In this document: positions 16,165 through 24,428 of the stretch, one piece after another
Position numbering within the stretch: the first letter of the stretch is position 1
How the letters are laid out: each line of letters starts with the position of its first letter
Source: Asaia bogorensis
Lineage (GTDB): Bacteria; Pseudomonadota; Alphaproteobacteria; Reyranellales; Reyranellaceae
Assembly: GCA_945889625.1 (NCBI GenBank)
Contig: CAMDCE010000042.1
Span: 1-43,924 of the forward strand
Length of the DNA stretch: 43,924 nucleotides
Reading direction: 5' to 3'
Notes under the pieces: model-generated
Database searches by the model: none
The model's input: the letters and a program-made list of their open reading frames with translations, nothing else
What the model was told of the DNA's origin: nothing
Position numbers and translations under genes: made by a program

Positions 16165-17119
16165 AGGTCTTGCGGCTCAAGGGCGCGCACATCAGGTAGT
16201 TGAGCCCGATCTCTTCCTTCAGTTGGGCGATACGCTCGACGACGGAGTCCGGCGTGCCGTGAAGGATGACGCTGTCGACATAGTGCTGCGCCGGATCCTT
16301 GCCGTCGTAGGTGCGCGGCGGCAGCGTCTTACGGTGCGCGTGCTGCGGCCCGGCATAGGCCTCAACCAGCCATTGTGCGCCGCGCCGGGCGACGTCTTCG
16401 GCTTCGCTCAAGGTGGGCGCCAGCGCCAGCAGGCGGGCCATGGGAATGTCGCGGCCCTCGTCGGAGAAGCCCGCCTCGCCGAGCTTCTTCGAATAGTGCC
16501 GGCGCTTGGCGCCGAGCTCCGTCATGGAGGCATGCGGATCCATCAGGATGGAAAAGCCGCGACTGGCCGCCCAGTCGATCGCCGATTCGGAGGTCGCGGC
16601 CATCCAGGTCGGCGGATAGGGCCGCTGCAGGGGCTTGGGCATCACTTCGATGTCGTCGAAGCTGAAGTGCGCACCCTTGAAAGTGAAGCGCTCCTCAGTC
16701 CAGGCCTGCAGGACGATCTCGACGGCTTCGCGAAAGCGCTCGGCACTTTCCTCCTGCGGCACGCCGAAGGCGGCGAATTCGGAATGGGCGAAGCCGCGGC
16801 CGGCGCCCCAGTTCACGCGGCCACCCGACAGCATGTCGAGCAGCGCCACCTCTTCGGCCAGCCGCAGGGGATGATAGAGCGCCGCCAGCGACACCGCCGT
16901 GCCGATGCGCAGCCGCTTGGTGCGCGCCGCAGCCAGCACGCCCATCATGTGCACGGAGGGGCAGACGCTGAAGGTGGTGAAATGATGCTCGGCCAGCCAG
17001 ACCGCGTCGAAGCCGCCGCGATCCATGATCTCGATGCGTTCGAGGGCACGGGCATAGACCTCTTGCAGCGGCCCGTGCCGACCGGGCCAGGCAAAGAACT
17101 GCAGCACGCCGACTTTCAT
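16127..17119 (-). CDS. LLM-class flavin-dependent oxidoreductase
   Basis: A 330-residue luciferase-like TIM-barrel monooxygenase. Family hallmarks are MDRGGFDAVWLAEHHF (about residues 32-47), RLRIGTAVSLAALYHPLRLAEEVALLD and GRVNWGAGRGF. Such enzymes use FMNH2 or F420 to oxidise aldehydes, sulfonates or other small molecules. The ATG at 17119 has GGGGGAG just upstream. The 3' end overlaps that of the EVE gene by 38 bp tail-to-tail. No reductase partner or substrate-specific neighbour is present. Confidence 0.9.
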   Translation of the reverse strand: MKVGVLQFFAWPGRHGPLQEVYARALERIEIMDRGGFDAVWLAEHHFTTFSVCPSVHMMGVLAAARTKRLRIGTAVSLAALYHPLRLAEEVALLDMLSGGRVNWGAGRGFAHSEFAAFGVPQEESAERFREAVEIVLQAWTEERFTFKGAHFSFDDIEVMPKPLQRPYPPTWMAATSESAIDWAASRGFSILMDPHASMTELGAKRRHYSKKLGEAGFSDEGRDIPMARLLALAPTLSEAEDVARRGAQWLVEAYAGPQHAHRKTLPPRTYDGKDPAQHYVDSVILHGTPDSVVERIAQLKEEIGLNYLMCAPLSRKTFTLLADQVLPRL

Positions 17120-17193
17120 GGCTCCCCCGAGTTTTGCCTGAGTAGAGCACGCCGGTGAAGAACAGTGCCAGACAGTGCGTCGGCCACCGACCA

Positions 17194-17213
17194 TCGGCGG
17201 CCAACGCCGCCGA
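17194..17213. repeat. GC-rich hairpin between two leftward genes
   Basis: TCGGCGGC at 17194-17201 pairs with GCCGCCGA at 17206-17213 across a CAAC loop. It is embedded in a GC-rich stretch of near-repeats of CCACCGAC (about 17184-17219), just past the stop of the amino-acid binding protein gene. It could slow polymerase at the end of that gene. No T tract follows on either strand, so intrinsic termination is doubtful. Confidence 0.45.
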
Positions 17214-17240
17214 CCACCGACGGCGTCACCGCCGCGGCCG

Positions 17241-18269
17241 TCAGTGCAGCGGCGGCGGATACATCTGGCCGCCCTGGTTCCACAGGGCATTGATGCGGCG
17301 CGCCAGGTTGAGCGGCGAGCGCGAGCCGAGATTGCGCTCGTAGCTGTCGCTGTAGTTTCCGACCTGCTTGATGATGTTGTAGGCCCACTTCTCGTCGAGG
17401 CCGAGCGCCTTGCCGTTACCCGGCGTGACGCCCAGGAAGAGCTTCACTTCGGGATCGTGCGATCGGAGCTGCTCGTCGACGCCAACCCTGTGGATCCCGC
17501 GCTCTTCGGCCTCGAGCATGGCGTAGTGGGTCCAGCGCACCACATCCAGCCACGCGTTATCGTTGCGCCGGACAAAGGGGCCAAGCGGTTCCTTGGAGAT
17601 GACGTCGGGCAGCATGAAGTAGTCCGCCGCCTTGCCGCTCCGTACCAGCGACGACGCCAGCGCGGTGGCGTCTGCGGTCACGCCGACGCAGCGGCTGGCA
17701 AAGAAGGCAGCGTACATAGCCTCCTCATTGTCGAAGCCGACCGGCGTGACGGAGAGCGCGCGGACGCGAAACCAGTTCAGCATGTTGGCTTCGTGCGTCG
17801 TGCCCTTGTTGAAGCAGATGGTGCTGCTGCGCAGCGAGGCCAGTTCCTTGATGTTGAGCTTGGCCGGGACCACGAAGGCCTGGCCGTCGAAGTAGTTGAT
17901 GGCGGCGAACTGGACGCCGAGGCTTGCGTCGCGTTGCAGGGTGACGGTGGTATTGCGCACCAGAACGTCGACCTCGCCCGCTGCGAGGGCCTGGAAGCGC
18001 CTCTGGGCCGTCAGCGGCACGAACGTGACCTTGGTCGCATCGCCCAGCACCGCCGCGGCGATCGCGCGACAGAGATCGACGTCGAGGCCCTCCCACTCCT
18101 TGACGGCGTTGAGGAACGAAAAGCCGGGCAGCTGGCCGTTGGCCCCGCAGATCAACTGGCCGCGCTTCTTCACGACATCGAGCGTCGACTGGGCCGTGGC
18201 CGGTGATGCCATCAGGGCGAGCGTGCCCAGCGCGGCGCAGACGCCGAGGATTCGACTGACGAGATGCAT
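17241..18269 (-). CDS. Amino-acid ABC transporter substrate-binding protein (AapJ/BztA-like)
   Basis: A 342-residue periplasmic binding protein of the polar amino-acid family (SBP_bac_3). A clear signal peptide ends at about residue 26 (LMASPATA, then QSTLD). The mature protein has GLDVDLCRAIAAAVLGDATKVTFVPLTAQRRFQALAAGEVDVL, as in AapJ/BztA general L-amino-acid binding proteins. GGGGGAAAG precedes the ATG. No permease or ATPase gene is adjacent, so it is an orphan that must share a transporter encoded elsewhere or act as a sensor. It is divergent from the RND efflux operon. Confidence 0.92.
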   Translation of the reverse strand: MHLVSRILGVCAALGTLALMASPATAQSTLDVVKKRGQLICGANGQLPGFSFLNAVKEWEGLDVDLCRAIAAAVLGDATKVTFVPLTAQRRFQALAAGEVDVLVRNTTVTLQRDASLGVQFAAINYFDGQAFVVPAKLNIKELASLRSSTICFNKGTTHEANMLNWFRVRALSVTPVGFDNEEAMYAAFFASRCVGVTADATALASSLVRSGKAADYFMLPDVISKEPLGPFVRRNDNAWLDVVRWTHYAMLEAEERGIHRVGVDEQLRSHDPEVKLFLGVTPGNGKALGLDEKWAYNIIKQVGNYSDSYERNLGSRSPLNLARRINALWNQGGQMYPPPLH

Positions 18270-18503
18270 TGGCTTTCCCCCAAACCCGGCTCAAGGGTAA
18301 GCCTGCCTAAGGGCCGCCACCAATAAATGAATCGGGTGGGACGGACGTCCATGGACGGGAAACACTGCAGAAACATCGGCTTTGGGAGCGTCCTTTCAAA
18401 AAACCATTGCGGGACGGTTACTTGGCGGACAATTGACAGAAACTTGCAGCGCCACCACATCTCCCCCTTGCGACGCAGAATTGTTCGCGCGGGGAGTTCG
18501 AGT
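18270..18503. promoter_or_regulatory. Divergent promoter region, binding protein versus RND operon
   Basis: This 234-bp gap separates the starts of the leftward binding-protein gene and the rightward efflux operon, so it must hold promoters for both. A consensus-like TTGACA occurs at 18433-18438, with no convincing -10 hexamer 17 bases on. The strong ribosome site GGGGAG at 18491-18496 belongs to the efflux adaptor gene. No regulator gene is adjacent and I see no clear operator palindrome. Confidence 0.4.
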
Positions 18504-19643
18504 TTGTCCTTACACCGTCGCCGCCTCGCCCTGATCGCCGGGTTTGTGCTTTTCGCCTCTCAGGCCCTGGCGCAGGGCGGCCCGCCCGCCATGCCGGTGT
18601 CGATCGCCGAACCCCTGGCCAAGCGCGTTACCCAGTGGGACGAGTATTCCGGACGTTTCGAGCCCGTCGCGTCAGTCGAGGTGCGTGCCCGCGTCTCGGG
18701 CTTCATCGACAAGCAGCACTTCAATGACGGCCAGTGGGTCAATGCCGGCGATCCGCTGTTCACCATCGACAAAAGGCCCTACGAGATCGCTGTCGAATCG
18801 GCCACCGCCGAGGTGGCACGCAACAAGGCGCTGGTCGAGCTCGCCGACCTCCAGGTCCAGCGCGGCGCCCAGCTGATCGGGTCGCGCACCATCACCGAGG
18901 CGGAGCACGACACGCGGAAGTCCAATCTCGCCGTGGCGCGCGCCCAGCTCAAGTCGGCCGAGGCAGCGCAGCGCAATGCCGAGCTCAACCTCGAGTGGAC
19001 CGTTGTCACCGCGCCGCTGAGCGGCCGCCTGTCCGATCGCAAGGTCGATCCCGGCAACCTGATCTCGGGCGGCCAGACCGGCGCCACGCTGCTCGCCACG
19101 ATCATGGCGGTTGATCCGATTCGCTTCGTGTTCGACGTTTCCGAGACCGATCACCTGCGTTATCGCCGCCTGTTCCTGGCCGGAGGCATGCCGGAGTCCA
19201 ACACCGCGCTGCCGGTGCGCATTCGCCTCGCCGACGAGACGGACTGGGCGCGCACCGGCAAGGTCGATTTCGTCGACAACGTGCTCAACCCGCGGTCCGG
19301 CACCATCCGCACCCGCGCCATCGTCGACAACAAGGAGCGGCTGCTGACGCCCGGCGTGTTCGGCCGTATCCAGCTCTTCGGCGGCGAGTATGACGCGCTG
19401 CTGATCCCCGACACGGCCGTGGTCTCCGACCAGGCGCGCAAGATCGTGTTCACCGTCGGCGCCGACAATGTCGTGCAGGCCAAGCCGGTGACCCTGGGCC
19501 CGCTGGTCGAGGGCCTGCGCGTGGTGCGCAGCGGCCTGGCGGCCTCCGACAAGGTGGTGCTCGACGGGCTGGCCAATCCGATGGTGAGGCCGGGCGCCAA
19601 GGTGGTGCCGCAGAAGGGCGAGATCGTCGCCCAGAAGAAGTAA
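18504..19643 (+). CDS. RND efflux periplasmic adaptor (membrane fusion protein)
   Basis: A 379-residue AcrA/MexA-type adaptor. A signal peptide (LHRRRLALIAGFVLFASQALAQ) is followed by the first half of the biotinyl-lipoyl domain (VEVRARVSGFIDKQHFNDGQWVNAGDPLFTID). An alpha-hairpin rich in Ala/Glu/Arg comes next, then the second lipoyl half (WTVVTAPLSGRLSDRKVDPGNLI), a beta-barrel and the membrane-proximal domain. I chose the TTG at 18504 because GGGGAG lies seven bases upstream and the signal peptide begins at once. A longer frame would add 59 residues without a signal. It links the inner-membrane pump encoded next to an outer-membrane channel; none is encoded here. Confidence 0.92.
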   Translation: MSLHRRRLALIAGFVLFASQALAQGGPPAMPVSIAEPLAKRVTQWDEYSGRFEPVASVEVRARVSGFIDKQHFNDGQWVNAGDPLFTIDKRPYEIAVESATAEVARNKALVELADLQVQRGAQLIGSRTITEAEHDTRKSNLAVARAQLKSAEAAQRNAELNLEWTVVTAPLSGRLSDRKVDPGNLISGGQTGATLLATIMAVDPIRFVFDVSETDHLRYRRLFLAGGMPESNTALPVRIRLADETDWARTGKVDFVDNVLNPRSGTIRTRAIVDNKERLLTPGVFGRIQLFGGEYDALLIPDTAVVSDQARKIVFTVGADNVVQAKPVTLGPLVEGLRVVRSGLAASDKVVLDGLANPMVRPGAKVVPQKGEIVAQKK

Positions 19644-19661
19644 GGCCGCGTAGTCGCCCGC

Positions 19662-22600
19662 ATGCGTTTTTCCCATTTCTTCATCGACCGGCCGATCTTC
19701 GCGTCGGTCCTGTCGCTCATCATCCTGATCGTGGGCGGCATCGCCCAGCTTCGCCTGCCGGTGGCGGAGTATCCCGAGATCGCGCCGCCCACCGTCAACA
19801 TCACCGCGGCCTATCCCGGCGCCTCGGCCGAAGTGATCGCCGAAACCGTCGCCACGCCGCTCGAGCTTGAGATCAACGGCGTCGACGACATGCTGTACAT
19901 CAGCTCGCAGGCGACCGGTGACGGCCGGCTGTCGATCAACGTCGTATTCAAGCCCGGCGTCAACATCGACCAGGCGCAGGTCAACGTGCAGAACCGGGTC
20001 GCCGTCGCCCAGCCGCGCCTGCCCGAGGACGTGCAGCGGCTGGGCATCGTCGTGCGCAAGGCTTCGCCCGACCTGATGATGGTCGTGCACATGGTCTCGC
20101 CCGACGACAGTCGCGACCAGCAGTACATCTCCAACTACGCCACGCTCTATGTGAAGGACGTGCTGGGACGGGTCGACGGCGTGGGCAACGTGATCGTGTT
20201 CGGCGCGCGCGACTATTCGATGCGCATCTGGCTCGATCCGGCGCGGGTCGCCTCGCATAACATGACGGCAGGCGAGGTGATGCTGGCGCTGCGCGCCGCC
20301 AACCTGCAGGTCGCGGCCGGCGCCATCAACCAGGCGCCCGCCGTGTCGCCTGGTGCGTTTACCTTGTCGGTGCAGACGCTCGGTCGTCTCAGCACGCCCG
20401 AGGAGTTCGGCAACATCGTGCTGCGCGCCGAGACCAGCGGCTCGGTAACGCGGCTGAAGGACGTGGCACGGATCGAGCTCGGCGCGCAGGACTACACGCT
20501 GAACGCCTATCTCGACAACAAGGCCGCCACGGCGCTCGCCATCTTCCAGCGGCCCGGCTCGAACGCGCTCAAGACGTCCGATGGCGTGAAGGCGGCGATG
20601 GAGAACCTGAAGAAGACCTTCCCGCCGGGCCTCGACTACGCCGTGGTCTACAATCCGACGGAATTCATCCAGTCCTCGGTCGACGCGGTGATCGAGACGC
20701 TGTTCGAGGCGCTGGTGCTGGTCGTCATCGTGGTGATCCTGTTCCTGCAGACCTGGCGGGCCGCGATCATCCCCCTGCTCGCCATACCGGTTTCGCTGAT
20801 CGGCGCCTTCGCGGTGATGTCGGCGGTCGGGCTGTCGTTCAACACCCTGTCGCTGTTCGGCCTAGTGCTGGCGATCGGCATCGTGGTCGACGACGCCATC
20901 GTCGTGGTCGAGAACGTCGAGCGATATCTCACGCAGGGCATGTCGCCCAAGGAAGCGGCTCACAAGACCATGGACGAGGTCGGCGGCGCGCTGATCGCCA
21001 TCTCGCTGGTGCTGATCGCGGTGTTCCTGCCGACCGCCTTCATCTCCGGCCTGCAGGGCTCGTTCTACAAGCAGTTCGCCATCACCATCGCGGCGTCGAC
21101 GGCGATCTCGGCCTTCGTGTCGCTGACGCTGTCGCCTGCGCTGGCGGCCCTGCTGCTCAAGACCCACGCGTTATCGCCGGTCGAGCACGCCAAGCCCACC
21201 CTGGGCGACCGCCTGACCGCGCCGATCAACTGGTTCTTCCGCCATTTCAACCGCGGCTTCGAATGGTTGGCCAACTTCTACGGCCGTGCGACGGCGCGGC
21301 TGATCCGCATGGCCGTGGTCGTGCTGGTGATCTATGCCGGGCTGCTGTTCCTCACCGCCAACCGGCTGGCCGAGACCCCGACCGGCCTGATTCCGCAGCT
21401 CGACCGCTCCTACTTCATCGCCGCCATGCAGCTGCCGCCCGGTTCAACCCTCGAGCGGGCTGACAAACTGGTGCGCCTGGCGTCGGAGCTGATCATGGGC
21501 ACGCCCGGCGTTGCGCATGCCGTGGCTTTCGTCGGTTTCGACGGCGCCACCTTCACCAACGCGCCCAACACCGGCGTGATCTTCGTGCCGCTGAAGCCGT
21601 TTTCGGAGCGGGCCAACATCCCCAAGGAAAAGATCCTGGCCGAATTGCGCGGCAAGATGTTCTCGCTGCGCGAGGCCTTCGTCTTCGTGCTCGAGCCGCC
21701 CTCGGTGCCCGGCATCGGCACTGGCGGTGGCTTGAAGGGCTACGTGCAGGATCGCGCCGCGCGCGGCCTGCCGGCGCTCGAAGGCGCCACCTGGGCGCTG
21801 GCTGGCGCCGCTGGCCAGACGCCGGGTCTCACCCAGGCCTTCACTCTGTTCAGCACCCGCACGCCGCAGATCTGGGCCGAGATCGACCGCACCAAGGCCG
21901 AGCAGCTGGGCGTGCCGATCGGCCGGGTGTTCGAGACGCTGTCGATCTACATGGGCTCGGCCTACGTCAACGACTTCAACATTCTCGGCCGCACCTATCG
22001 CGTCACGGCGCAGGCCGACAATCCCTACCGCCTCACCCTGCGCGACGTGGCCAACCTCAAGACCCGCAGCGCCAGCGGCGAGATGGTGCCGATCGGCTCG
22101 GTGGCGACCTTCTCCGACACCACCGGCCCCTATCGCGTGGCGCGCTACAATCTCTACCCCGCGGCCGAGGTCCAGGTGGCGCTGGTCCGCGGCTTCTCGT
22201 CGGGCCAAGGGATTGCCGCCATGGAGAAGCTTGCGGACAAGGTGCTGCCCTCGGGCTTCGGTTTCGAATGGACGGAAATCGCGTTGCAGGAAAAGCTCGC
22301 CGGCGACACCGCCAGCATCGCCTTCGGGCTGGCCGTGGTGTTCGTGTTCCTGCTGCTGGCGGCGCTCTATGAGAGCTGGCTGCTGCCGCTCGCCGTCATC
22401 CTGATCGTGCCGATGTGCATCCTGGCCGCCATGATCGGCGTAAACCTGCGCGGACTCGACCGCAACATCCTGGTCGAGATCGGCCTTGTCGTGCTGGTCG
22501 GCCTGGCCGCCAAGAACGCCATCCTGATCGTGGAATTCGCCAAGCAGGGACATGAGGCCGGCATGAGCCGCTACGACGCCGCCGTCGCGGCCGCACGCAC

Positions 22601-22847
22601 GCGGCTGCGGCCCATCTTGATGACTTCGCTAGCCTTCATCCTGGGCGTGGTGCCGCTGGTGTTCAGCACCGGCGCCGGCGCCGAGATGCGCCAATCACTC
22701 GGCACCGCGGTGTTCTCCGGCATGTTGGGCGTCACCCTGTTCGGCCTGATCTTCACGCCGGTGTTCTACGTGATCTCGACAGGCCTTTCGGAGCTGCGCT
22801 TCAAGTGGCGCAGGAAGGACATCGAAGTCGCGCTCGATGACACGTGA
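19662..22847 (+). CDS. RND multidrug efflux permease (AcrB/HAE1 family)
   Basis: A 1061-residue proton-driven pump. It opens with RFSHFFIDRPIFASVLSLIILIVG. It has twelve transmembrane segments with two large periplasmic loops, and the proton-relay Asp pair at residues 410-411 in AIGIVVDDAIVVVENVER. The second half repeats the pattern (GLAAKNAILIVEFA). Length is close to AcrB (1049). It follows its adaptor by 18 bp and lacks a strong ribosome site, so coupling is likely. Its stop overlaps the start of the broken msrA gene. No TolC-like gene or dedicated repressor is adjacent. Confidence 0.95.
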   Translation: MRFSHFFIDRPIFASVLSLIILIVGGIAQLRLPVAEYPEIAPPTVNITAAYPGASAEVIAETVATPLELEINGVDDMLYISSQATGDGRLSINVVFKPGVNIDQAQVNVQNRVAVAQPRLPEDVQRLGIVVRKASPDLMMVVHMVSPDDSRDQQYISNYATLYVKDVLGRVDGVGNVIVFGARDYSMRIWLDPARVASHNMTAGEVMLALRAANLQVAAGAINQAPAVSPGAFTLSVQTLGRLSTPEEFGNIVLRAETSGSVTRLKDVARIELGAQDYTLNAYLDNKAATALAIFQRPGSNALKTSDGVKAAMENLKKTFPPGLDYAVVYNPTEFIQSSVDAVIETLFEALVLVVIVVILFLQTWRAAIIPLLAIPVSLIGAFAVMSAVGLSFNTLSLFGLVLAIGIVVDDAIVVVENVERYLTQGMSPKEAAHKTMDEVGGALIAISLVLIAVFLPTAFISGLQGSFYKQFAITIAASTAISAFVSLTLSPALAALLLKTHALSPVEHAKPTLGDRLTAPINWFFRHFNRGFEWLANFYGRATARLIRMAVVVLVIYAGLLFLTANRLAETPTGLIPQLDRSYFIAAMQLPPGSTLERADKLVRLASELIMGTPGVAHAVAFVGFDGATFTNAPNTGVIFVPLKPFSERANIPKEKILAELRGKMFSLREAFVFVLEPPSVPGIGTGGGLKGYVQDRAARGLPALEGATWALAGAAGQTPGLTQAFTLFSTRTPQIWAEIDRTKAEQLGVPIGRVFETLSIYMGSAYVNDFNILGRTYRVTAQADNPYRLTLRDVANLKTRSASGEMVPIGSVATFSDTTGPYRVARYNLYPAAEVQVALVRGFSSGQGIAAMEKLADKVLPSGFGFEWTEIALQEKLAGDTASIAFGLAVVFVFLLLAALYESWLLPLAVILIVPMCILAAMIGVNLRGLDRNILVEIGLVVLVGLAAKNAILIVEFAKQGHEAGMSRYDAAVAAARTRLRPILMTSLAFILGVVPLVFSTGAGAEMRQSLGTAVFSGMLGVTLFGLIFTPVFYVISTGLSELRFKWRRKDIEVALDDT

Positions 22848-23577
22848 GGGAATTCAGCTGAACGGCGGCATTGTTCGACTGACCAAGTCTGTACTTGGCA
22901 TCGCAGCGATTCTGGCTTTCGCGTTCAAGCTCACCCTGCCGTCGGCGGCCGAGAGGGCGCACGCGATCCCGGCGCCCGCGCTCGACGAGCCGATGGGACA
23001 GACGGTATCCGAGACCGCCGTCCTCGCCGGCGGCTGCTTCTGAGGCGTGCAGGGCGTGTTCCAGCATGTCGAAGGCGTCACCGGCGCCGTTTCCGGCTAT
23101 GCCGGCGGCGACAAGGCGACGGCGCAATACGAAAAGACCTCAAGTGGCCGGACGGGTCACGCCGAGTCGGTACGCATCACCTATGACCCGCGCAAGATCA
23201 GCTACGACCGCCTGTTGCAGATCTATTTCTCGGTCGCCCACGATCCGACCCAGCTCGATCGCCAGGGCCCCGATGTCGGCACGCAATGTCGGTCGGCAAT
23301 CTTCCCGCCCACTGCAGACCAGGCCCGAATCGCTGAGACCTACATCGCCCAGCTCGACCAGGCGAAAGCCTTCGACCGTGCGATCGCGACCCGCATCGAG
23401 CCCGACCGCGTCTTCTATCCGGCCGACGCCTATCATCAGGATTTCCTGACGCTGAACCCGAACAATCCCTACATCGTCGTTCACGATCTGCCGAAGATTG
23501 CCAACCTCAAGCGCCTGTTCGCGGATCGCTATCGCGCCGAGCCGATGCTGGTCGCCAAGACCGGCACGTCGAACTGA
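22837..23577 (+). pseudogene. msrA: Exported MsrA with in-frame TGA at the Trp of the GCFW motif
   Basis: Methionine sulfoxide reductase A, apparently inactivated. Counting from the ATG at 22837, which overlaps the efflux gene stop, codons 66-69 read Gly-Cys-Phe-TGA where the family has GCFW. The frame continues as GVQGVFQHVEGVTGAVSGYAGG and is otherwise intact for 178 codons to the real stop. The stop at 23041-23043 is one base from TGG. Codon 151 is Cys in GTQCRSAIF where the family has Tyr (GTQYRS), a second likely lesion at the substrate site. The N-terminus has a hydrophobic stretch (SVLGIAAILAFAF), suggesting a periplasmic form. A sequencing error or readthrough remain possible. Confidence 0.85.
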
Positions 23578-23591
23578 CGAACGTCAGCTGG

Positions 23592-23688
23592 AGCGTGATG
23601 ACTTTCAGTAGACTCACGCGTCGGCCCAGCACGGGCGCCGCTTCGTTGCGAGAGCTGGGCCGCCGCGAAATGCCAAAGTCATCACGCT
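23592..23688. repeat. ~100-bp bipartite palindromic repeat, copy 1
   Basis: Outer arms AGCGTGATGACTTT (23592-23605) and its perfect complement (23675-23688) enclose an inner pair, CGGCCCAGC (23622-23630) and GCTGGGCCG (23654-23662). It fills the convergent gap between msrA and the DinB gene and supplies the last codons and stop of DinB. A second member at 27567-27667 has the same outer and inner elements at another convergent gene end. It may be a MITE-like or REP-like element acting as a bidirectional RNA hairpin. Confidence 0.8.
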
Positions 23689-24182
23689 TTAGGGTTCGGC
23701 CTCAGGACCCGGTGCAGATCGAGCACCGGCGGGTCGCGGCCGAGCTGCGATAGCAAGGTATGGACCTGGGCGCGGTGGTGGGTCTGGTGATTGAAGAAAT
23801 GCGGCACGATCACCTCGGCCGGATCCTCCGAGTCGATGCCGGCATTGTTCACGTAGCGAAGCGAGCGCTCCAGGAAGCCGGCCGGCGGCCGAGCAAAGAA
23901 CGCCTCGATACGACTGTCCATTGCGGCGCGTGCCTCACGCAAGGCTTCGAACTCATCGAACAGGATGGTGTCGAGGCCGGTCGAGGGATGCGCGCCGCCC
24001 TCGAAGCGCGTCATCCAGATGGTATCGCCCAGCAGGAGATGGTTGAGCGTGCCGTGCACGCTCTTGAAGAACGCCGCGAGGTCGCACCGGCGCTCCTCAC
24101 CGGAGAGCGCGGCGCAAGCCTCGTAGAGCTTCTCGTTGGCCAGGCGATTGTAGCGGGCGTACTGCGCCCAGAGTTCGGTCAT
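23682..24182 (-). CDS. DinB family protein
   Basis: A 166-residue four-helix-bundle protein of the DinB/YfiT superfamily. A metal-binding His lies in VHGTLNHLLLGDTIW (about residues 41-55), and a second and third in the VPHFFNHQTHHRAQVHTLLSQLG helix (about 129-151). Family members include bacillithiol- or mycothiol-dependent transferases and uncharacterised damage-inducible proteins. I chose the ATG at 24182, where the first helix begins (MTELWAQYARYNRLANEKLYE). Its final residues (NPKA) and TGA are read from the edge of a palindromic repeat. A micro-ORF ends 8 bp upstream. Confidence 0.88.
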   Translation of the reverse strand: MTELWAQYARYNRLANEKLYEACAALSGEERRCDLAAFFKSVHGTLNHLLLGDTIWMTRFEGGAHPSTGLDTILFDEFEALREARAAMDSRIEAFFARPPAGFLERSLRYVNNAGIDSEDPAEVIVPHFFNHQTHHRAQVHTLLSQLGRDPPVLDLHRVLRPNPKA

Positions 24183-24190
24183 GCCCCTGT

Positions 24191-24325
24191 TTAGCGGGCG
24201 GCGAACGAAACCCAACGGGCAATATCGCGGATCAGCCCGGCCATAGCGGCGCTCCGCATGCGGTGGGCGCGCGCGATGTAGATATGACGGTCGGGAACGA
24301 GCATGGGAAACGGGATCGGACGCAT
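24191..24325 (-). pseudogene. 44-codon micro-ORF resembling a LysR C-terminal tail
   Basis: An open frame of 44 residues with a very good ribosome site (GGAGG, eight bases before the ATG), ending 8 bp before the DinB start. The sequence (PFPMLVPDRHIYIARAHRMRS, then AGLIRDIARWV) looks like the last strand and helix of a LysR-type effector domain. A LysR gene lies divergently 100 bp away but its own tail differs. It may be the remnant of a deleted regulator, or a small translated leader for DinB. I cannot decide between these. Confidence 0.4.
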
Positions 24326-24390
24326 GATGAGAACCTCCAAGGAATGAAAAGAACATAATTCCTTGCTCTCGTGGCGTTAATCTGTCTTTA

Positions 24391-24418
24391 TTGACCAATA
24401 CTCATGAATATTGTTCAG
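24391..24418. promoter_or_regulatory. Candidate LysR operator palindrome
   Basis: CAATACTCATGAATATTG at 24396-24413 is an 18-bp inverted repeat with eight of nine pairs matching, flanked by partly symmetric TTGAC and TTCAG. It lies in the AT-rich gap before the LysR gene, ending 15 bases before the ATG. The T-N11-A type symmetry and position suit autorepression by the LysR protein. Divergent control of the micro-ORF/DinB transcript is also possible. Confidence 0.55.
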
Positions 24419-24428
24419 TAATATCGCA

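Noticed and set aside
17178..17240. CRISPR-like or tandem-repeat array
   Set aside because: The CCACCGAC-like units are short, irregular and GC-biased, without spacers. It is low-complexity sequence with one hairpin.
18327..18503. 59-residue N-terminal extension of the RND adaptor
   Set aside because: It would bury the signal peptide inside the protein. The TTG at 18504 has a well-spaced GGGGAG and starts the signal peptide directly.
23041..23043. Selenocysteine insertion at the MsrA TGA
   Set aside because: Known MsrA selenoproteins replace the catalytic Cys. Here that Cys codon (TGC) is intact and the TGA falls at the Trp two codons later. I could not draw a convincing SECIS-type hairpin directly after it.
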